From Amphirosellinia nigrospora (taxonomy: Eukaryota; Ascomycota; Sordariomycetes; Xylariales; Xylariaceae), in assembly GCA_004123355.1 (NCBI GenBank), contig SCHM01000001.1:13712193-13776192 (forward strand): a stretch of 64,000 nt of DNA, written 5' to 3'. The notes below the pieces were generated by a model. It saw nothing but the letters and a program-made list of their open reading frames with translations. It searched no databases and was not told the DNA's origin. Positions within the stretch are counted from its first letter, which is position 1, and every line of letters starts with the position of its first letter. Positions 34,067 through 46,863 of this stretch are shown here, piece by piece. The position numbers and the translations under genes were made by a program.

Positions 34067-35108
34067 GTTGATCCTCTAATTGACAATCAATAGCTGTACG
34101 GTCTCATATCTGACTTGCGTGAACAATTCTTGCACGCCGTCCTAGCAGGTGCGGGCAACAATGTATGCAAGGTTCAGAAAGTGAGCACAATCGTATTTTA
34201 TATTGATAGGTTTTGGTATAACTAGCCAATTTCAACGCTGACTGATAAGTTCTTCCTCATCCTGCCCGATGACAATGTTATCCGTTAAATACTTTAATGA
34301 CTTTTATCAGTCCTCGAATGCCCGCGATACTAAAGCCTAAACATTTACTCGCATGAAGCCTGGTGCGCTATTCCAGGTCAAAATCTCCTCACCTTCATCA
34401 TCAATGAGGGGCGGGAATAAACTGGACGTAGGATCCGGACACATTTTCTCCGTATGGAGATCAGATTTACCATCAACCAGAGTTATCAGCGAATTCATAC
34501 ACCTCTTGGCATTCACAATCGCCCTGATGCGACGTATCAAACTGTTGATATCTTCGTGATCCGAGTGGCAGGTCGAATTACCCCGCACATGTAATCGAAC
34601 AACCCCTCGTTCCCCAACATCCTGGATGATGGGAGCCATGCAGCTAGTCTAGAAACTATAATCTTAGCGCATTGCGGGCACGCTATTACCCCAGCCTTTA
34701 TAGGGTTAGCTCATGGCAACCAGGTCTGGGGTATAAGCAAAAGCCAATTGTAAACGACTTCAAAGAGTGATGTATGAAAACTAATCATCAAGCTGATATA
34801 TCGACATGACCTCCAGGAAATTACGTTTCCCTGGGCCGCCAGGCAGGTTTAGCAATCGGTACCGGTATTAGCTTGTCGCGTGCCGTCGTTGTGCCAGGGG
34901 GTCTCCATCTAGTCTAACACGTTAAAGGTTCGTTTTCTACTATCGGGAGGTTCTCTTCCTCCCTGTCGGCCCACGTGTGCTCCAGGTTCGACCTTCAGAT
35001 ATAAATATTCGGTTCACTTCCCACAGTCATGGTACTTTGCCGTCCCTTTAGTAGTGACAACTGCCCCAACCCAACGCGTCTCCCTAGTTTCCGGCGTAGC
35101 ATACGAAT
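34067..35108. other. Divergent intergenic region between NRPS-like gene and MFS gene
   Basis: It probably holds both promoters. A 100-codon minus frame (34337-34639) is open but unrecognised. A TATA box for the MFS gene lies at 35000-35007. Confidence 0.5.
35000..35007 (+). promoter_or_regulatory. TATA box (TATAAATA)
   Basis: TATAAATA lies about 100 bp before the MFS transporter ATG. Confidence 0.5.
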
Positions 35109-36833
35109 ATGACTTCCCCCCAACTATTGCCAGCCGTTGAATCGGCAAAGGAAGGGGTAGTTGCCGAGCACTATGACAACGCTACAGATGACCCAAAGAA
35201 GGATATTGAGCAGCCAGACAGGTTCGGGTCCTATGCGAAAGTGAACCCAAAAGAAATCGCTCTAGTGAGAAAGCTAGACTTATATATGATGGTAACTTAC
35301 CACGGCTTGTCTTGGATGGTAGAAGTGTACTAACATGGGCAGCCGGTACTTTGGCTCATGTATTTCCTAAACTTTCTCGACCGTAACGCGATCGTCAATG
35401 GCAAGCTCAATCACATCGAGGAAGATCTTGGGTTGGTCGGCTCACAATACAACACCTGTGTGAGCATCTTCTTCGTGGGGTAAGCCCTATCAGTTTCTCG
35501 CAGGGTTCACGGGTCGAGGGTCTCATGCTAATCCTGGAGTTTACCCGCAGGTACATCACCGGCCAGATCCCATCAAACATGCTTGTCACTCGGCTAAAGC
35601 CGTCCTGGTATCTGTCGGGTGGATGCTAGCCTGGGCCATCGTATCTACTCTTAACTGCGTAGTAAAGGACTATAGCGGTCTATTAGCTGTTCGGTAGGGG
35701 TTTTCACGTCAATCAATAACCGTCCACCCCTACTATATTACAGAAAAGCCATAAGGATAGCAACTGACGTTGTTTAGGCTGGTGTTAGGGCTCACCGAAG
35801 CCCCTTTCTACCCAGGCGGCATTACCTTGTCAGTCTATTCTACACCCGTAAGGAGACAGCTACTAGGCTTGCTGTATTCTACACCGGAAACCTTCTTGCT
35901 AGTACCTTCTCGGGCTGATTGCAGCTGGTGTATTTGCTGGCCTCGACGGAGTGCATGGTTTAGCGGGCTGGCGGTGGCTCTTCTTGATCCAAGGCGTGGT
36001 TACTGGTAAGCTAAGGCCTCGCTACTATTAACATCGCCATATAACTGACATTTTTACTAGTTGTGGTAGCCATCGCGGGTTTCTTCATCCTTCCGGACAC
36101 ACCGCTCACTACTCGTTGGCTCACCCAGGAAGAGCGCCAGTTGGCCCACGATCGCATTGCACGAGACACTACCGAGAAACGCTACACAGCGACAAGCACC
36201 TGGTCAGGTCTGTGGGATGCGGCGCGAGACTACCGCACCTGGGTTTTCACTCTCATGGCCAACTTACATCTATCAGCCAATAACTTCAAGAACTACCTAC
36301 CTACGGCTGTCTCGTCGCTGGGCTTCAGCACTACTGTCTCACTTGTGCTTACGAGTCCACCCTACCTGGTCGCCACGTTTCGCATCTGTGGCAGTGTCCT
36401 GGTCTTCTGGTCACTTCAATGAACGGACGTGGCACATCACATTCTCGAAGGCACTGGCCATCGTAGGCTTTGCAGTAGCGACGGCCACATACAACATCGG
36501 AGCGCGTTACTTTGCCATCGTACTATTCGTCGGAGCTACCTACGGCGTGAACAACATCAACCTCGCATGGACCGCCGCCACGGTTGGACAGACAGATGAG
36601 AAGAAGGCGGCCGCCCTTGCGATCGCCAATACGTTGGGTAATCTGTCTTTCGTTTACACCCCCTACTTATGGTCTGATGATACCTCCCCCCTTTTCCGCC
36701 CTGCTTGTCTAGCTAGCATCGGATTCTCTTTTGGCGTTATCATCACGGCTTGGACCATGAAGGGATCTTGATCAGGGCCAACAGGAAAATCAGAGCACAG
36801 GATAGCGAGGCTATCAACTTCTACGCATACTGA
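35109..36833 (+). CDS. MFS transporter, anion:cation symporter (allantoate permease/DAL5) type
   Basis: A twelve-span plasma-membrane transporter of the DAL5/TNA1 family, which imports small organic anions such as allantoate, nicotinate or pantothenate. Exons are 35109..35291, 35343..35479, 35551..35693, 35778..36005 and 36061..36833. Visible motifs are KLDLYMM then PVLWLMYFLNFLDRNAI (TM1), EEDLGLVGSQYN, YITGQIPSNM, LGLTEAPFYPG, GWRWLFLIQG-type text across the fourth exon, and FFILPDTP. One-base shifts occur near 35625, 35820, 35920, 36385 and 36767. The last one exposes the proper tail ending at 36831-36833. Its position next to the NRPS-like gene, transcribed divergently, allows a link to that pathway, but the family is mainly nutrient uptake. 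Confidence 0.88.
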
Positions 36834-39168
36834 TTAGTACTGCCACTTTTTAGTCATAATCGAAGTACTCAAGTATGGTGAAGATATCTGAAAAGATGTC
36901 GTGCACATATGTTTCTTATCCAGATAGCAATTTATCTTCTGATACGAAGCCTTTTCTAGCTATATTTGCCGTGAATCACGTTAGATAGATTCGCGGTGGC
37001 CTTATCCGTTAGCGTCGGCGGTGGACGAAACAGCACTGATGTTACACACAAGACCAACGTCGACCTTGTTTAGCAACATTTCGGCGCTGAGCGCATGCGA
37101 TTTGCTAAGGATAGGCAAAAGCCTGCCATCTTTGGTGATGACGACAGCTTTAGCCTTGGGGTTAGAGGGACGAGAGCTAAACCAGCCCGCAGAGCCGTTG
37201 AGGAAGTGACTAATCTCACCTACCATCTCTACGCCTGTCGGTCTACTTTACTGCTACTGTAGCTGTCGTTGAGGGATGTGGCGGGGGATGAGGTCCGGGT
37301 CCTAGTAGCGAGGACAGGCGCATAGTATAACAGCGTCTAAGCGCCTTCGCTGTCTTCCGACTGTATCGTGACGGTGCGGGCTTCGACATGCCAGGACCCG
37401 GCCTCGCCATGAATAACGGTGCACACAAGGAAGCGTACGAGTTGAATTCATTGGCGATAGATGCGAAGAGTGTTGGGCCGGGAGGAGCACGAGGGAGCGG
37501 GGCTGCGCGCGCCCTAGAAGATATATGAGAAGCTATAATGTCTCTCTAATATGTTAGCTTCTTATATGTAGTTAAGTGAGTTTAAAGGCGCAGCAGGCTA
37601 TGATCCTGTCGGGTTTAGCGGCTCGTTCCTACAGTATGTTAAAACATATAGTATCCCAATTGGAAATAGCCTCGCGATACTTGTGGCGCAACAGTAGACC
37701 AAGACTCGAGTGTTCTGTTCACCATGTTCCCGGATAACTTCATCATGTGTACTGCGCCGTAAGATTATTGCTAAAGGAAATAGTCGGTGTCTATGTAATG
37801 ATAAGAGAAACGCCTCGCAAGCACCTAGGTCAGCAAGTGAGAAGGAGGTTAGCTGAGAAGTTCCGTCAACTTGAACAGCTTCATTGCTGGCATAATTACC
37901 TTACACAATATGTCTAGTCTATGTCTTTACGAGTTAAGAATAAAAGGTACTACGTGTCATTCATGAAACAGGCATCCTGTCTTGTCTGTTTCTACTAGCG
38001 CTCGTCACACTGAGCTCTCCGTCTAAAACAAGTTTATGGATACCTATCACAATATAAAATCGTTCTTGTCTTCCGAGACTCAACGCGCACCATTGACTAA
38101 AATAGCTATACAGCAACTGTGATCATATTCTCCACTATAGGTTTAGAAACTGGTATCTTCTGTCATGAACCTCGCAAGGGTAGGGTGTAAACACCTGTTG
38201 TTGCACGGAGGATCAGTCAAGTCATCTCCGTGGGCTCTATGTGACTACTTAACTTAGGTATATACAGAGAGTCTCTTTGTCTATATGCCTAGATCCCTGT
38301 TTCCTGGCATCTTCATTACGAAAGGTTGTTGGCTTCCTTGATAAAACACTTTATCATGTGCTGTCTAAGGTGCTCTCTTTCTTCCTCACGCTATCTTCAT
38401 GTTATTAGCAGAGTATAAAATACTCGCAGACCTAGCATTCGGATCTGTTGAGATGCCCTAGCAGGTACTTGTTGTGCGGGAAACAGGGTATAGATATCGC
38501 GCTTCATCAGTAGTTTAAACTATTCTCGTACCTGCCCATGTGAAGGAATTGGTATCAGGCATTAATAATTCTATTTTAGAAAGCCTCACTGAAGCTTTCA
38601 TGGTACAGTCATAACTTCCAGCAGATCAACTCCCAAACCGCCTCGGGAGTTAAATATATGGTCATGTCATCTCGATAGAATTCCCCCGAATCGAGATATT
38701 ATTTCTCGCCTGCGCATCAAGAGCCTTTCTCGCGATACCTTATAGAGTAATTTCCAGGGACTAAGGGCGGCGTATGGTCGTCAGAGGCCCACAGATTACC
38801 AGTACAAGCAGGACATTTTGACTAGCTTCACTTCATCTACAACTAAAAGCCCTAACTAGAAACCCGGTAGTTTCGCACGGCAAATCCCCCATACTGCTTA
38901 CAAATTCTTACTAACGTTACGATCTTATTCGCCACACGTTCTGTACATAAATGAAAATTCCCTAGTTATAGAGAAGCATCTTTGTACTTCGCATTAGATC
39001 CGATTTCGTCTACACTGATTCCCCCCCCCTCGTCAATATCGAACAGTTCTACGTGTCACTTAGGTTCGTGTTGCTCATGCCAACTCCAATCTGCGGTGCG
39101 CCTTTCCAGCAAAGTTCGATTCTGCCGAAACTCAACAATAAGTTCCAACCACACTCATCATTTCCGCC
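36834..39168. other. Long intergenic, AT-rich
   Basis: No supported gene. On the minus strand, 37002-37226 is a protein-like frame (KAKAVVITKDGRLLPIL...) with a second frame at 37243-37490. They could be a gene remnant but I do not recognise the family. Confidence 0.45.
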
Positions 39169-40497
39169 ATGAAGACCGTATGGACACGTCTAATCCGGTT
39201 TGTTGCCACGGATGATCGCATTCTCCGTGGTGAGCCGATTATGCCTGATCCAGACTTTGATCTGGGACAAACCACGGAACAAACCAAGCTTCGTGCAAAA
39301 GTGATCGCGGGTGATGACATTTACGATACGTCAGGAGCAACAACGGTTACGGACGAGATTGCGATAGTGAAGAAGCTTCTCGGCCCAGTCTCAGCTCAAG
39401 ATGTTCCAATAGTCCGCTGCATTGGTTTAAACTATAGAAATCACAGTACGTGACAACTAATTTCGGGATGGAGGAAGAAATTTTTGGGACATCATAAGCT
39501 GATTTCTATGTTGTGTCTAGTCAAGGAGACTGGGATGAGTCTGCCTAATTTTCCAGTACAGTTTATCAAGCCGTCAACATCAGTACAAGATCGTAAGAAC
39601 CCCTGAAATCATTCCAGAGCACGTTTGAAGGGAATCTAGACAATGCCTATAAGTATCTGCAACCCTTGAGGCTTCGCTTCACATGAGAATAACTGACACC
39701 GACCTTTTTCAGACGGGGCGCCAGTGATAATTCCCTATATATGCCAAGATGACCAAGCCGATTATGAAGGCGAGTTTGTATGTCAATTTCTCTGGAGAGA
39801 CCTACTAGATATTTTTATCACGGCGTCACGAAATAGTCAGGGCAGCTAACAAATTCTAGTGTATCGTCATAGGCAAAGACGCCAAAGACGTCTCTGCATC
39901 ACGAGCTTTTGAATACGTCGCCGCATACACGGTGGGAAACGACGTATCTTCCCGAAAACTCCAAGCGGACCCGGAACTCGCCGGCCCAATGCCTCAGGCC
40001 GACTTTTCCAAAGGGTTTGATACCTTCGCTCCCATAGGTCCAGCCCTGGTGTCCAGCATATTAATTGATGACCCAAAACGTCTGAGATTGCAGACTACGG
40101 TTGACGGTGAAGTGAGACAGCAAGCTTCTATAGATGGCCTCCTTTTCGGTGTCGAGCGTTTGATCGAATACCTCTCCACAGGTACGACTTTACAAAAGGG
40201 TACCATCATCATGGGAAGCCCAGGGGTGAGTAATATTCAGCCTCATCAGTATGGAAATATAGGAAAATGCCAAGACACGTTGTACTAACTATTACGTCCT
40301 AAGGTGTCGGCTTTAAGATGGAGCCGCCAAGGTGGCTGACACCAGGTACCCATATGGAAGTATTTGTCTCGGAAATTGGGACACTGAAAAACACTGTTGT
40401 TTTTCAAGGGGACTCAGTAATCGGATTATTAAATCGTACCAAGGTAGTGATAGTCAAGGTCTTCGGGAAAGTTACGGCAATATATATATTAGCATAG
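39169..40497 (+). CDS. FAH-family hydrolase/decarboxylase (cytosolic, 5 exons)
   Basis: A second fumarylacetoacetase-superfamily enzyme, of the FAHD1/5-oxopent-3-ene-tricarboxylate decarboxylase-like type. Exons are 39169..39445, 39521..39592, 39713..39777, 39860..40225 and 40304..40497. Motifs are VRCIGLNYRNH, FIKPSTSVQD, and the metal-binding DYEGEF with Glu residues across the third intron to CIVIGKDAKDVS. AAYTVGNDVSSR follows, and then the conserved GSPG-GVGFKMEPP closing loop. The last splice needs one extra G in the run at 40223-40226 to keep frame, again a homopolymer indel. The C-terminus runs about 20 residues past the usual end. The two FAH genes in this window differ clearly in sequence and exon structure, so they are not a recent duplication. 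Substrate unknown. Confidence 0.9.
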
Positions 40498-40988
40498 GTG
40501 GATTAGACAGCCTACTTACTATCTTGCCAAGAATACGCCTCTGAGTGCAAATATCAGCGCATAGAGCTGACCTGACCGACTTGATGAGTAAGGGGGAAGG
40601 TGTTTACTTCAACGGAGAACGGCCCAGGCCCCCTTAAACTCATGAAATTCGAAACTTTTTCCTACAAGGATAAATTGGGGGATGAGGTTGAACATTAAAA
40701 CGTGGTCAGAGCAATAAACACAGCAAGCCATCTTCTTCGGGCATTTGATAGTCTAAAAATGCTCGTCATGGACTCAAGAGATGGCTTTCTCTCTCTATAT
40801 CGCGACTATCCCTATCTACAATTAACTTGGATTTTGTTTCATTGCATATTAGTCGCCGTGCTCGAGTATCTGCGTAGCCGTCACGCCAAATTAGGTTAAA
40901 GCTTATCATTAACCGTTCCAAAATAATCTATATACAAACTATTGCATCATCTCTTATATGTCCAAAACTACAGCGTCTCCAAAACTCT
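40498..40988. other. Convergent intergenic region
   Basis: No gene seen between the FAH gene and the GH43 gene. Confidence 0.5.
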
Positions 40989-42064
40989 TTAGGTAACTGA
41001 CCCCGTGGCAATGTTGATATCAGCACTGTATAACTCACGAATGCCATTTGGATCGTTCGATTTCAGACGCCCATGAAACACAACCGAGCGACCATTGGGA
41101 TCGATATCAAGCCCCCAGGACCATAGATCCCGTAAGGGTTTGCAGTGTTCATAACAATAACGCGGTTGGTGTATGCACCGTTAATGGTCGATGAAAAAGC
41201 GGCCTCGATATCATAGTTATCACTTGAGAAGCAGTGTGCACTATAAAATAAAACGTAGCTCCCATCGCTGATCTTTGTAAAGCGAGGGTGCCCTCCACGA
41301 TGCCATCGTCGTGTTGGCACCCACATGATCGAGGATCTTCGACGCACTGCCGACGAGCGTTATCGCGTCCCGACCCATCTGCTGGATCATTATGGGTGTC
41401 GGATAATAGGTCGTCCCCGTTGGCGTGTTAGCGCACGTAGTAGCGCCGCCGGGCTGCTTGCCGTCGACTTCCACAATATCCAGCGTGTTAGTACCATCAT
41501 CGTACCCCCGATGCATCAATAACGCCGCCGCCGGCGTCGTTGCAGATCAGGGGCTTGGACTGCGGGGTGTATGGCCCTGTCGCAGTGGCCGATGGGCCAA
41601 GCCAATGCAATGCGTACCACCGTTTTGCCAGGCAGTGTAATACATGATGAACGTCCCAGCATCATTGATCTGGATGTCAGGGCCAGTACCCCGGCTCGCG
41701 TCAGCCCAAGCGCCGGCGTCTGGTAGGGTGTCGGTGCTGCCCAGAGCCCACGTGAAAGTGTCAGAGCCTTGCTGGGGGAAAACGTCCTGGGAAGTGGCGA
41801 AGGGACATTTTTGCCGTTGGATGTTGTCGCGAATGCATACCAAAGCCCGTTCGCGGATATTATTGCGGGATCTGGGAAGTTTACGCCCATGAAAGGGCCG
41901 AAGACACTGCGGGCCGTAGACTTCGCAGACTTCGTGCTCTTCATGTTGATTTTGGTGACATTGGTCAGCGCAATCCTCGGGACAGCCCCGGACTGAGGCG
42001 CTTCTAATATGGTTGGAAGACTGGCAGCCAGCGCCGCTCCCAGTGTAAAGAGAAGAGCCTTCAT
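40989..42064 (-). CDS. Secreted glycoside hydrolase family 43 (arabinanase/xylosidase-like)
   Basis: A secreted five-bladed beta-propeller glycosidase acting on arabinan- or xylan-type plant cell-wall chains. The signal peptide is MKALLFTLGAALAASLPT. The catalytic base Asp is in NFPDPAII, the middle Asp region is GGGVIDASGYDDGT, and the general acid Glu is in GIVEGPRF. SDGSYVLFYSAH and NPYGIYGPGG follow. The stop is at 40989-40991, after a tail ending NIATGSVT. Five one-base frame changes (about 41835, 41590, 41560, 41300, 41110) separate otherwise continuous homology. A TATAAGTA sequence lies about 100 bp upstream on the minus strand. The exact substrate cannot be told from sequence alone. 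Confidence 0.9.
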
Positions 42065-42159
42065 GGATGTTGGTAAATGTGGCTGAGGGATCCGAGTTGT
42101 GTTTGCTTCACAGCCTGAGTCTCATCCTACATCGCTTGGGACGGGAAGAGGCCACAGAT

Positions 42160-42167
42160 ACTTATAA
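42160..42167 (-). promoter_or_regulatory. TATA-like element (TATAAGTA)
   Basis: It lies about 100 bp upstream of the GH43 start on the minus strand. Confidence 0.4.
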
Positions 42168-44921
42168 CGTAGGCATCGCCCAGCAAGCTTCCATCGGTAG
42201 GCATGGTTTCACCTGCGCTATCAATTAAGTCAGCCGATGCTATTACGGATGAGGACGGGGGTGATGTCGTTTCTGGCAGCTGGTTACATCTTGGGGTAGC
42301 CATCAAGTTAGGTATAGAGCCAAGGGAATCTTAGTCCTAGCATATGAAGCCTTCCCATTCGAGCACATGCTTTCTTATTTCCACTCCGCGGATTAGTCGA
42401 CTTCGGGACTAGTCGTTACTAAGACAATTTCTCTTCCTCCCTAATCAAGCGCGAGAAAATGAGAAGGGAATGCAAGAGTGGAGGTTGGAAATCCTACGCT
42501 CATGATAACGCGTAGCGCCATTCCACTCTCGATTCCAAAGATATAAGCACAACAACCATAATCCGACTTCGAGAAGACACAGAAATGGACCCTCCGACAA
42601 CAACGTTACATGATGGTCACCATGAAGATAGCTGCCTCTCGACGATGGGGTCACCTATTTTATGCTGCAGGAACACGTATGTTGAGCGTATTCGTCTTTG
42701 GTCATTGCTAGGTAGTTTAACTCAAACACCCCAGGTCGTCCTGATATCCGCCGAGCCGGAGGCAGGACATTGCGGAGCTAGTGGACACCGGAACACATGA
42801 CTCCTAGCCCCGGCGCATCGCTTAAATAAAGCCCAATAAGGAAGCTAACGATACCCTGATCTATACGGATTTAGGCCAAAGCCCGTTCCTTTTGCTTGCT
42901 TACGTCAGCTAAATCTTGGCGACCCGAATTCCGGTTCGTTTGACAGTTTTGTCTCTTAGTCGGTCACTCTTACGATACCAGCAGCTAGCATTTCGGCATC
43001 CGAAAGATTTGGTTGTCTCAGCTTATTCCCCCCCGTAACGCAACAACTTATCACAGATCCACGCCAGCGACAGTCTACTTTATCACGATTTGGTGTTTTC
43101 AAATGCCAGACAAGATGCCAAGACGCACCGTATAGCTATATAGAGGACATGCAGTTAACGTAGGAATGCCCATAATCATCGGCTCCTTCGGAACATGCCG
43201 TTTGTCAATATGAAGTATCAGGAATAGCGGTATCGTAAAAAGGCGCCGGTAGATTGCCGGCCAGGTTGCAGACAAAAGAACATCGTGAAAAAAGTGGCAT
43301 AAGACATAAGATAGCATATGAAAGCAAAGCGTCGTGTCAACAAGAAAGTACGGATGCAAGATAAATATAACTCGAGTGAGGGAGTTTGAATACGTAAATT
43401 ATCTTGGGTATTCAAATGTAACATTGCACTCTCATGCCCCAAGGCACGGCCGAATAGGCATGTGGGTTTAATGGGATCCGTATAATAGCTAATGAAGGGG
43501 CACATTACAGGCGCATTTATCTGGGGGAGCGAACGAGTTCCTGAAAGATATGAAGTAGCAAGGGTAGAAGTTAAGTTTTGAAACAATATAGGGTTCTGAC
43601 CACCCCTAGTAGGTATTGTATTGTACAGGGCCCTCAGGATGTCCACTAGCACCAAAACCACAGAATGTCATCCCCAATATTATATGGGTCCCTCAGAATG
43701 TCCATCTGCACACCCGTCAACCCCGCATTTACAATTTCTGGGTCTTCTCCAAGGAGTTGAATTTATCGAGACTTGGAATTATAAGCGGTCGCGTTAGATT
43801 GCATTAACATATTGACTAGAAACCGGTTAAATAAGAGCATCTATTCACTTAATAGAACTTGCATAATAGTATTTTGGCTTTAGCGCATATATTAAGGAGC
43901 ATGAAGGCACATAAAGCCGAGCTCATGCCCTTTCGGCGTACGCCGTACTATTATAGCCCCTTCGTGGAAGGTGAAAAAGTGAGGTGACGAGGAAAACCCC
44001 TCGCATGTACCCCTGGCCGCGCGGCGCCCTTATAAGGGCCCTTTAGCCTCGGGTCCGTGCGAGTGCTGGTATAGAACAGGTTGTGAGTTATAAACAGTCA
44101 ACTTAATATAGACCACAAGGGAAGCCTGCCTCCTGCAACCAGTGATCATCGACCTCCGGCCATATCTAACTAGTCCGCGTAGGCTGCTGCTACGGAAGAA
44201 AAATAGCATATACACTAATTTTTTTTTTCTTATCCTTTTGTTGGCATTATATATCTATCGCTTATCTGGTAAACTATTAGTTTATCTAGAACTTTATAGC
44301 TATTATAGTACAACAAATCTTTTGTATGGCACGCTTTAGAAATGATTCTCCGTGGTTTATTATTTTAATGGTCTTTTTCGAGTATTCCCTATGCAAGAAA
44401 GGCATGTGCTTAAGTGTTTAGAACTGGGGTGCTTATTAGACTAACAGTATTTTGAAGTAGAAAAAACCTCTGGGTTCTTAATACTATTTTGAACGTCATT
44501 TATCCTTAGCTTATAGTCGAGCTCGAGGCCTCGTAAGATCTCCAGCTCTTGTTTCCTCGAGAGACGTCTACGCAAGACTACACTAAATAATGCCGGTACA
44601 GATGTATTCGCAATATTTTGTCAATGATATAAGAATATTACTAGGTTTATGGCTGCCATTATACGCTTATTATTGTGCGCAGGTTTTGTCTATTACGAAC
44701 AGGTTACCAGCAAGCCTTCAGTTACCACAGCCTCTGCTTTACCTCGTCCTTTTATAGACACTTGGCTTCACCTTAATTTAGGATGCATTGAATTGTGGCG
44801 TCATCGAGAATTAGATCCTAGAATAACTCTGTAAAATCATGCTGCCACGAGAGAGAAAGCTCAACTCTTCCTCTCTAGCCAAGGTCAAATGCGCGCAGCT
44901 AATTCAGTACTGCAACAACTG
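42168..44921. other. Long gene-poor AT-rich stretch
   Basis: No gene recognised. Low-complexity AT segments are common at 43.8-44.6 kb, with a T11 run near 44219-44229. It may hold decayed repeats. Confidence 0.5.
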
Positions 44922-45623
44922 CTATAGTAAACACAAATATCCAACACCGACCGCTGCCAACCAATAGAACATGGGTTTCAATGCAACTGAACAGCCTCCA
45001 GAAGATAGTGTCGAGCTGACGCTGGCACTCGGGATGCTTGATGAAGATGGCCCACTAGGGGATACACTTGAGCTTACGAACGAGGAGCTCGAAGTTGGCG
45101 ATGGACTAGAGTCGCCTGCAATAAAAGGACAAGGGTTGCAATCTCTATACGAAAACCCGCAGGTCTGACCCAAGAGGCAGGTCCAAGTGTCACCGGTCGA
45201 TGAATCTCGGCAATTTGAGACCTTTGTGCAAGTGTGGCTCCCCGAACCCAAGCCGGATCCAGAACCGGATGGCTGTGCGAAGCGTGAATATTAGACGCAT
45301 TGCTCCGATCAATAATTGAGATATAGAGTTTTGTTATGCGAGGGACTTACCGACGCCAGCGTACCACACTTGGTGGGATCACTTGCTGGACAACATGTCT
45401 CTTCAGATGTCCCTTCATTGATACAAGTATAACCGTTGGCACAACATCCACTTCCACAGCAGCCGTCAATCGTACAGCATCCATTCACTCCAGGGCAGGA
45501 GAAGGTCGTGATATCGCATCCTAGGAGGGGGCCGACAGGGGTGGTGCTACTTTGGGCTTGAACTCGATTTATAAGGGAGGGAAGCACGAAAAGTGCTGTT
45601 AGAGATTTGGTAAGCATTGTCAC
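44922..45623 (-). CDS. Small secreted cysteine-rich protein, probable GPI anchor
   Basis: 207 residues from two exons (45351..45623 and 44922..45272). The intron 45273-45350 has donor GTAAGT and acceptor CAG, and frame is kept throughout. The signal peptide is MTMLTKSLTALFVLPSL with cleavage near VQAQ. About 12 Cys follow in tight patterns (CPGVNGCCTIDGCCGSGCC). A second Cys block comes after the intron (TCTKVSNC, CLLGQTCGF, CNPC). A Ser/Pro-rich stalk leads to a C-terminal hydrophobic tail (FYWLAAVGVGYLCLL) typical of a GPI signal. It may be a wall protein or effector candidate; the Cys pattern does not match CFEM or hydrophobin. A TATAAGTA lies about 100 bp upstream. Confidence 0.85.
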
Positions 45624-46863
45624 GCAGTTACAACGTGACCGAGGGGATTAGTTTCATGTCTATAGTGATAGTTTTATGCAACGCTTCGAAGTCGAATGAT
45701 TAGACGCAACGCTGCGAAATACTTATACTCCACGAAAAGAGGCTAATTGCAGAACACGCCCATCAAGTAGTGCACTCCATGACAGGGTGTCTAACACTAA
45801 ATTGAACTTCACTTTTCAGCTAGCTCAGCTTGCGTGGGATGACCGAATAGACTTCTCCAGCTATTGATGTCTACAGCGTGAATTAAACTTTGTGGGGCTA
45901 TCAGCTCCATCAGCTGTAAGCCACGAAGTTGATCTAGACAAGGCCACAGCTAATTAGAAAGGTCACTTCATGCTTACGTGGTCACGTTCGAGACCCCCAC
46001 AGTAAACGTAGCGGGAAACTTCGAATAGGTGTTCACTGAACTTTTTCTCAAGAGAGATCCGAACGCATCTAGAGCTAATTCTCTCGATAGCCAGAGTGGG
46101 GCACTGTTCTTTTTCTGAAACCTAGGATACCTAAAGCAATAAGACGGTCTGCGTGCTAGAAAACCAGCTCTATATAATATCATCGTTATCAGGTTCATGA
46201 TACATAACGTAGATACAGCACTACAATGACAGCAAAAACTATAGTTTTTCCTTCCTGCTAATGGGATCAAGTCAACAGCATCGCTGCCGACTTTCATCAA
46301 TGGCGAAGCCTTCAACGATGAAGATCACGTGATGAATCGGCTCGCGCGGCATTCGGACATTGCACCGGTTGATCGACACCACGCTGAGGGGATTCCGAGG
46401 TGCGATATCAAGTTGAGAAGACGCTTGACGGGCGAGGACTGCCGTGATGTCGTTATCGATGTCGCTTCGTCACCCGAGGTTGCGGTGCTATTTGTCTGAA
46501 TGCTGCCGTGCCGATAATAAAGGCGTGATTGAAGTGTGGTTTGGATCGATATCGCTTTGCCTAGCATCGTGATCTCTAGGCTTACCGCGTTTATCTCGAG
46601 GGGTCGTTGATCGATTTTCGGCTGAGCGCCGTAGAGGTGCCCAAGCTTGGTGTTAATAGCCGCTTTGTTTTATATTGATATCGGTATTGGTCTTCTTATG
46701 CTTTTCTGCTTGTTACCCTGTATCGACTTGTGATAACGTTGGCAGTCCTCGAGCCAACTAGGAATATCAACATAGCTGGTTGACAAGATATGCGGTGGAT
46801 GAGGAACGAAGCGCGTATGTCGTGCGCAATGCTCTCGTGGTGGCCATTATCTCTCGTTAGGGA
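45624..46863. other. Intergenic
   Basis: No supported gene. A TATA-like TATAAGTA (minus, 45720-45727) precedes the Cys-rich gene. Confidence 0.5.
45720..45727 (-). promoter_or_regulatory. TATA-like element (TATAAGTA)
   Basis: It lies about 97 bp upstream of the Cys-rich gene ATG. Confidence 0.45.

Noticed and set aside
34337-34639. 100-codon minus frame in the NRPS-like/MFS spacer
   Set aside because: It has an ATG and a stop but no recognised motif, and it lies in a likely promoter region.
37002-37490. Minus-strand protein-like frames
   Set aside because: They look coding-like but I cannot name a family or connect them into one gene; left as a possible remnant.
14835-40497. Two FAH-family genes considered as a tandem duplication
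   Set aside because: They are 24 kb apart, with different exon structure and little shared sequence.
43218-43661. 147-codon minus frame in an AT-rich stretch
   Set aside because: No domain, unusual composition, no splice context; probably chance.
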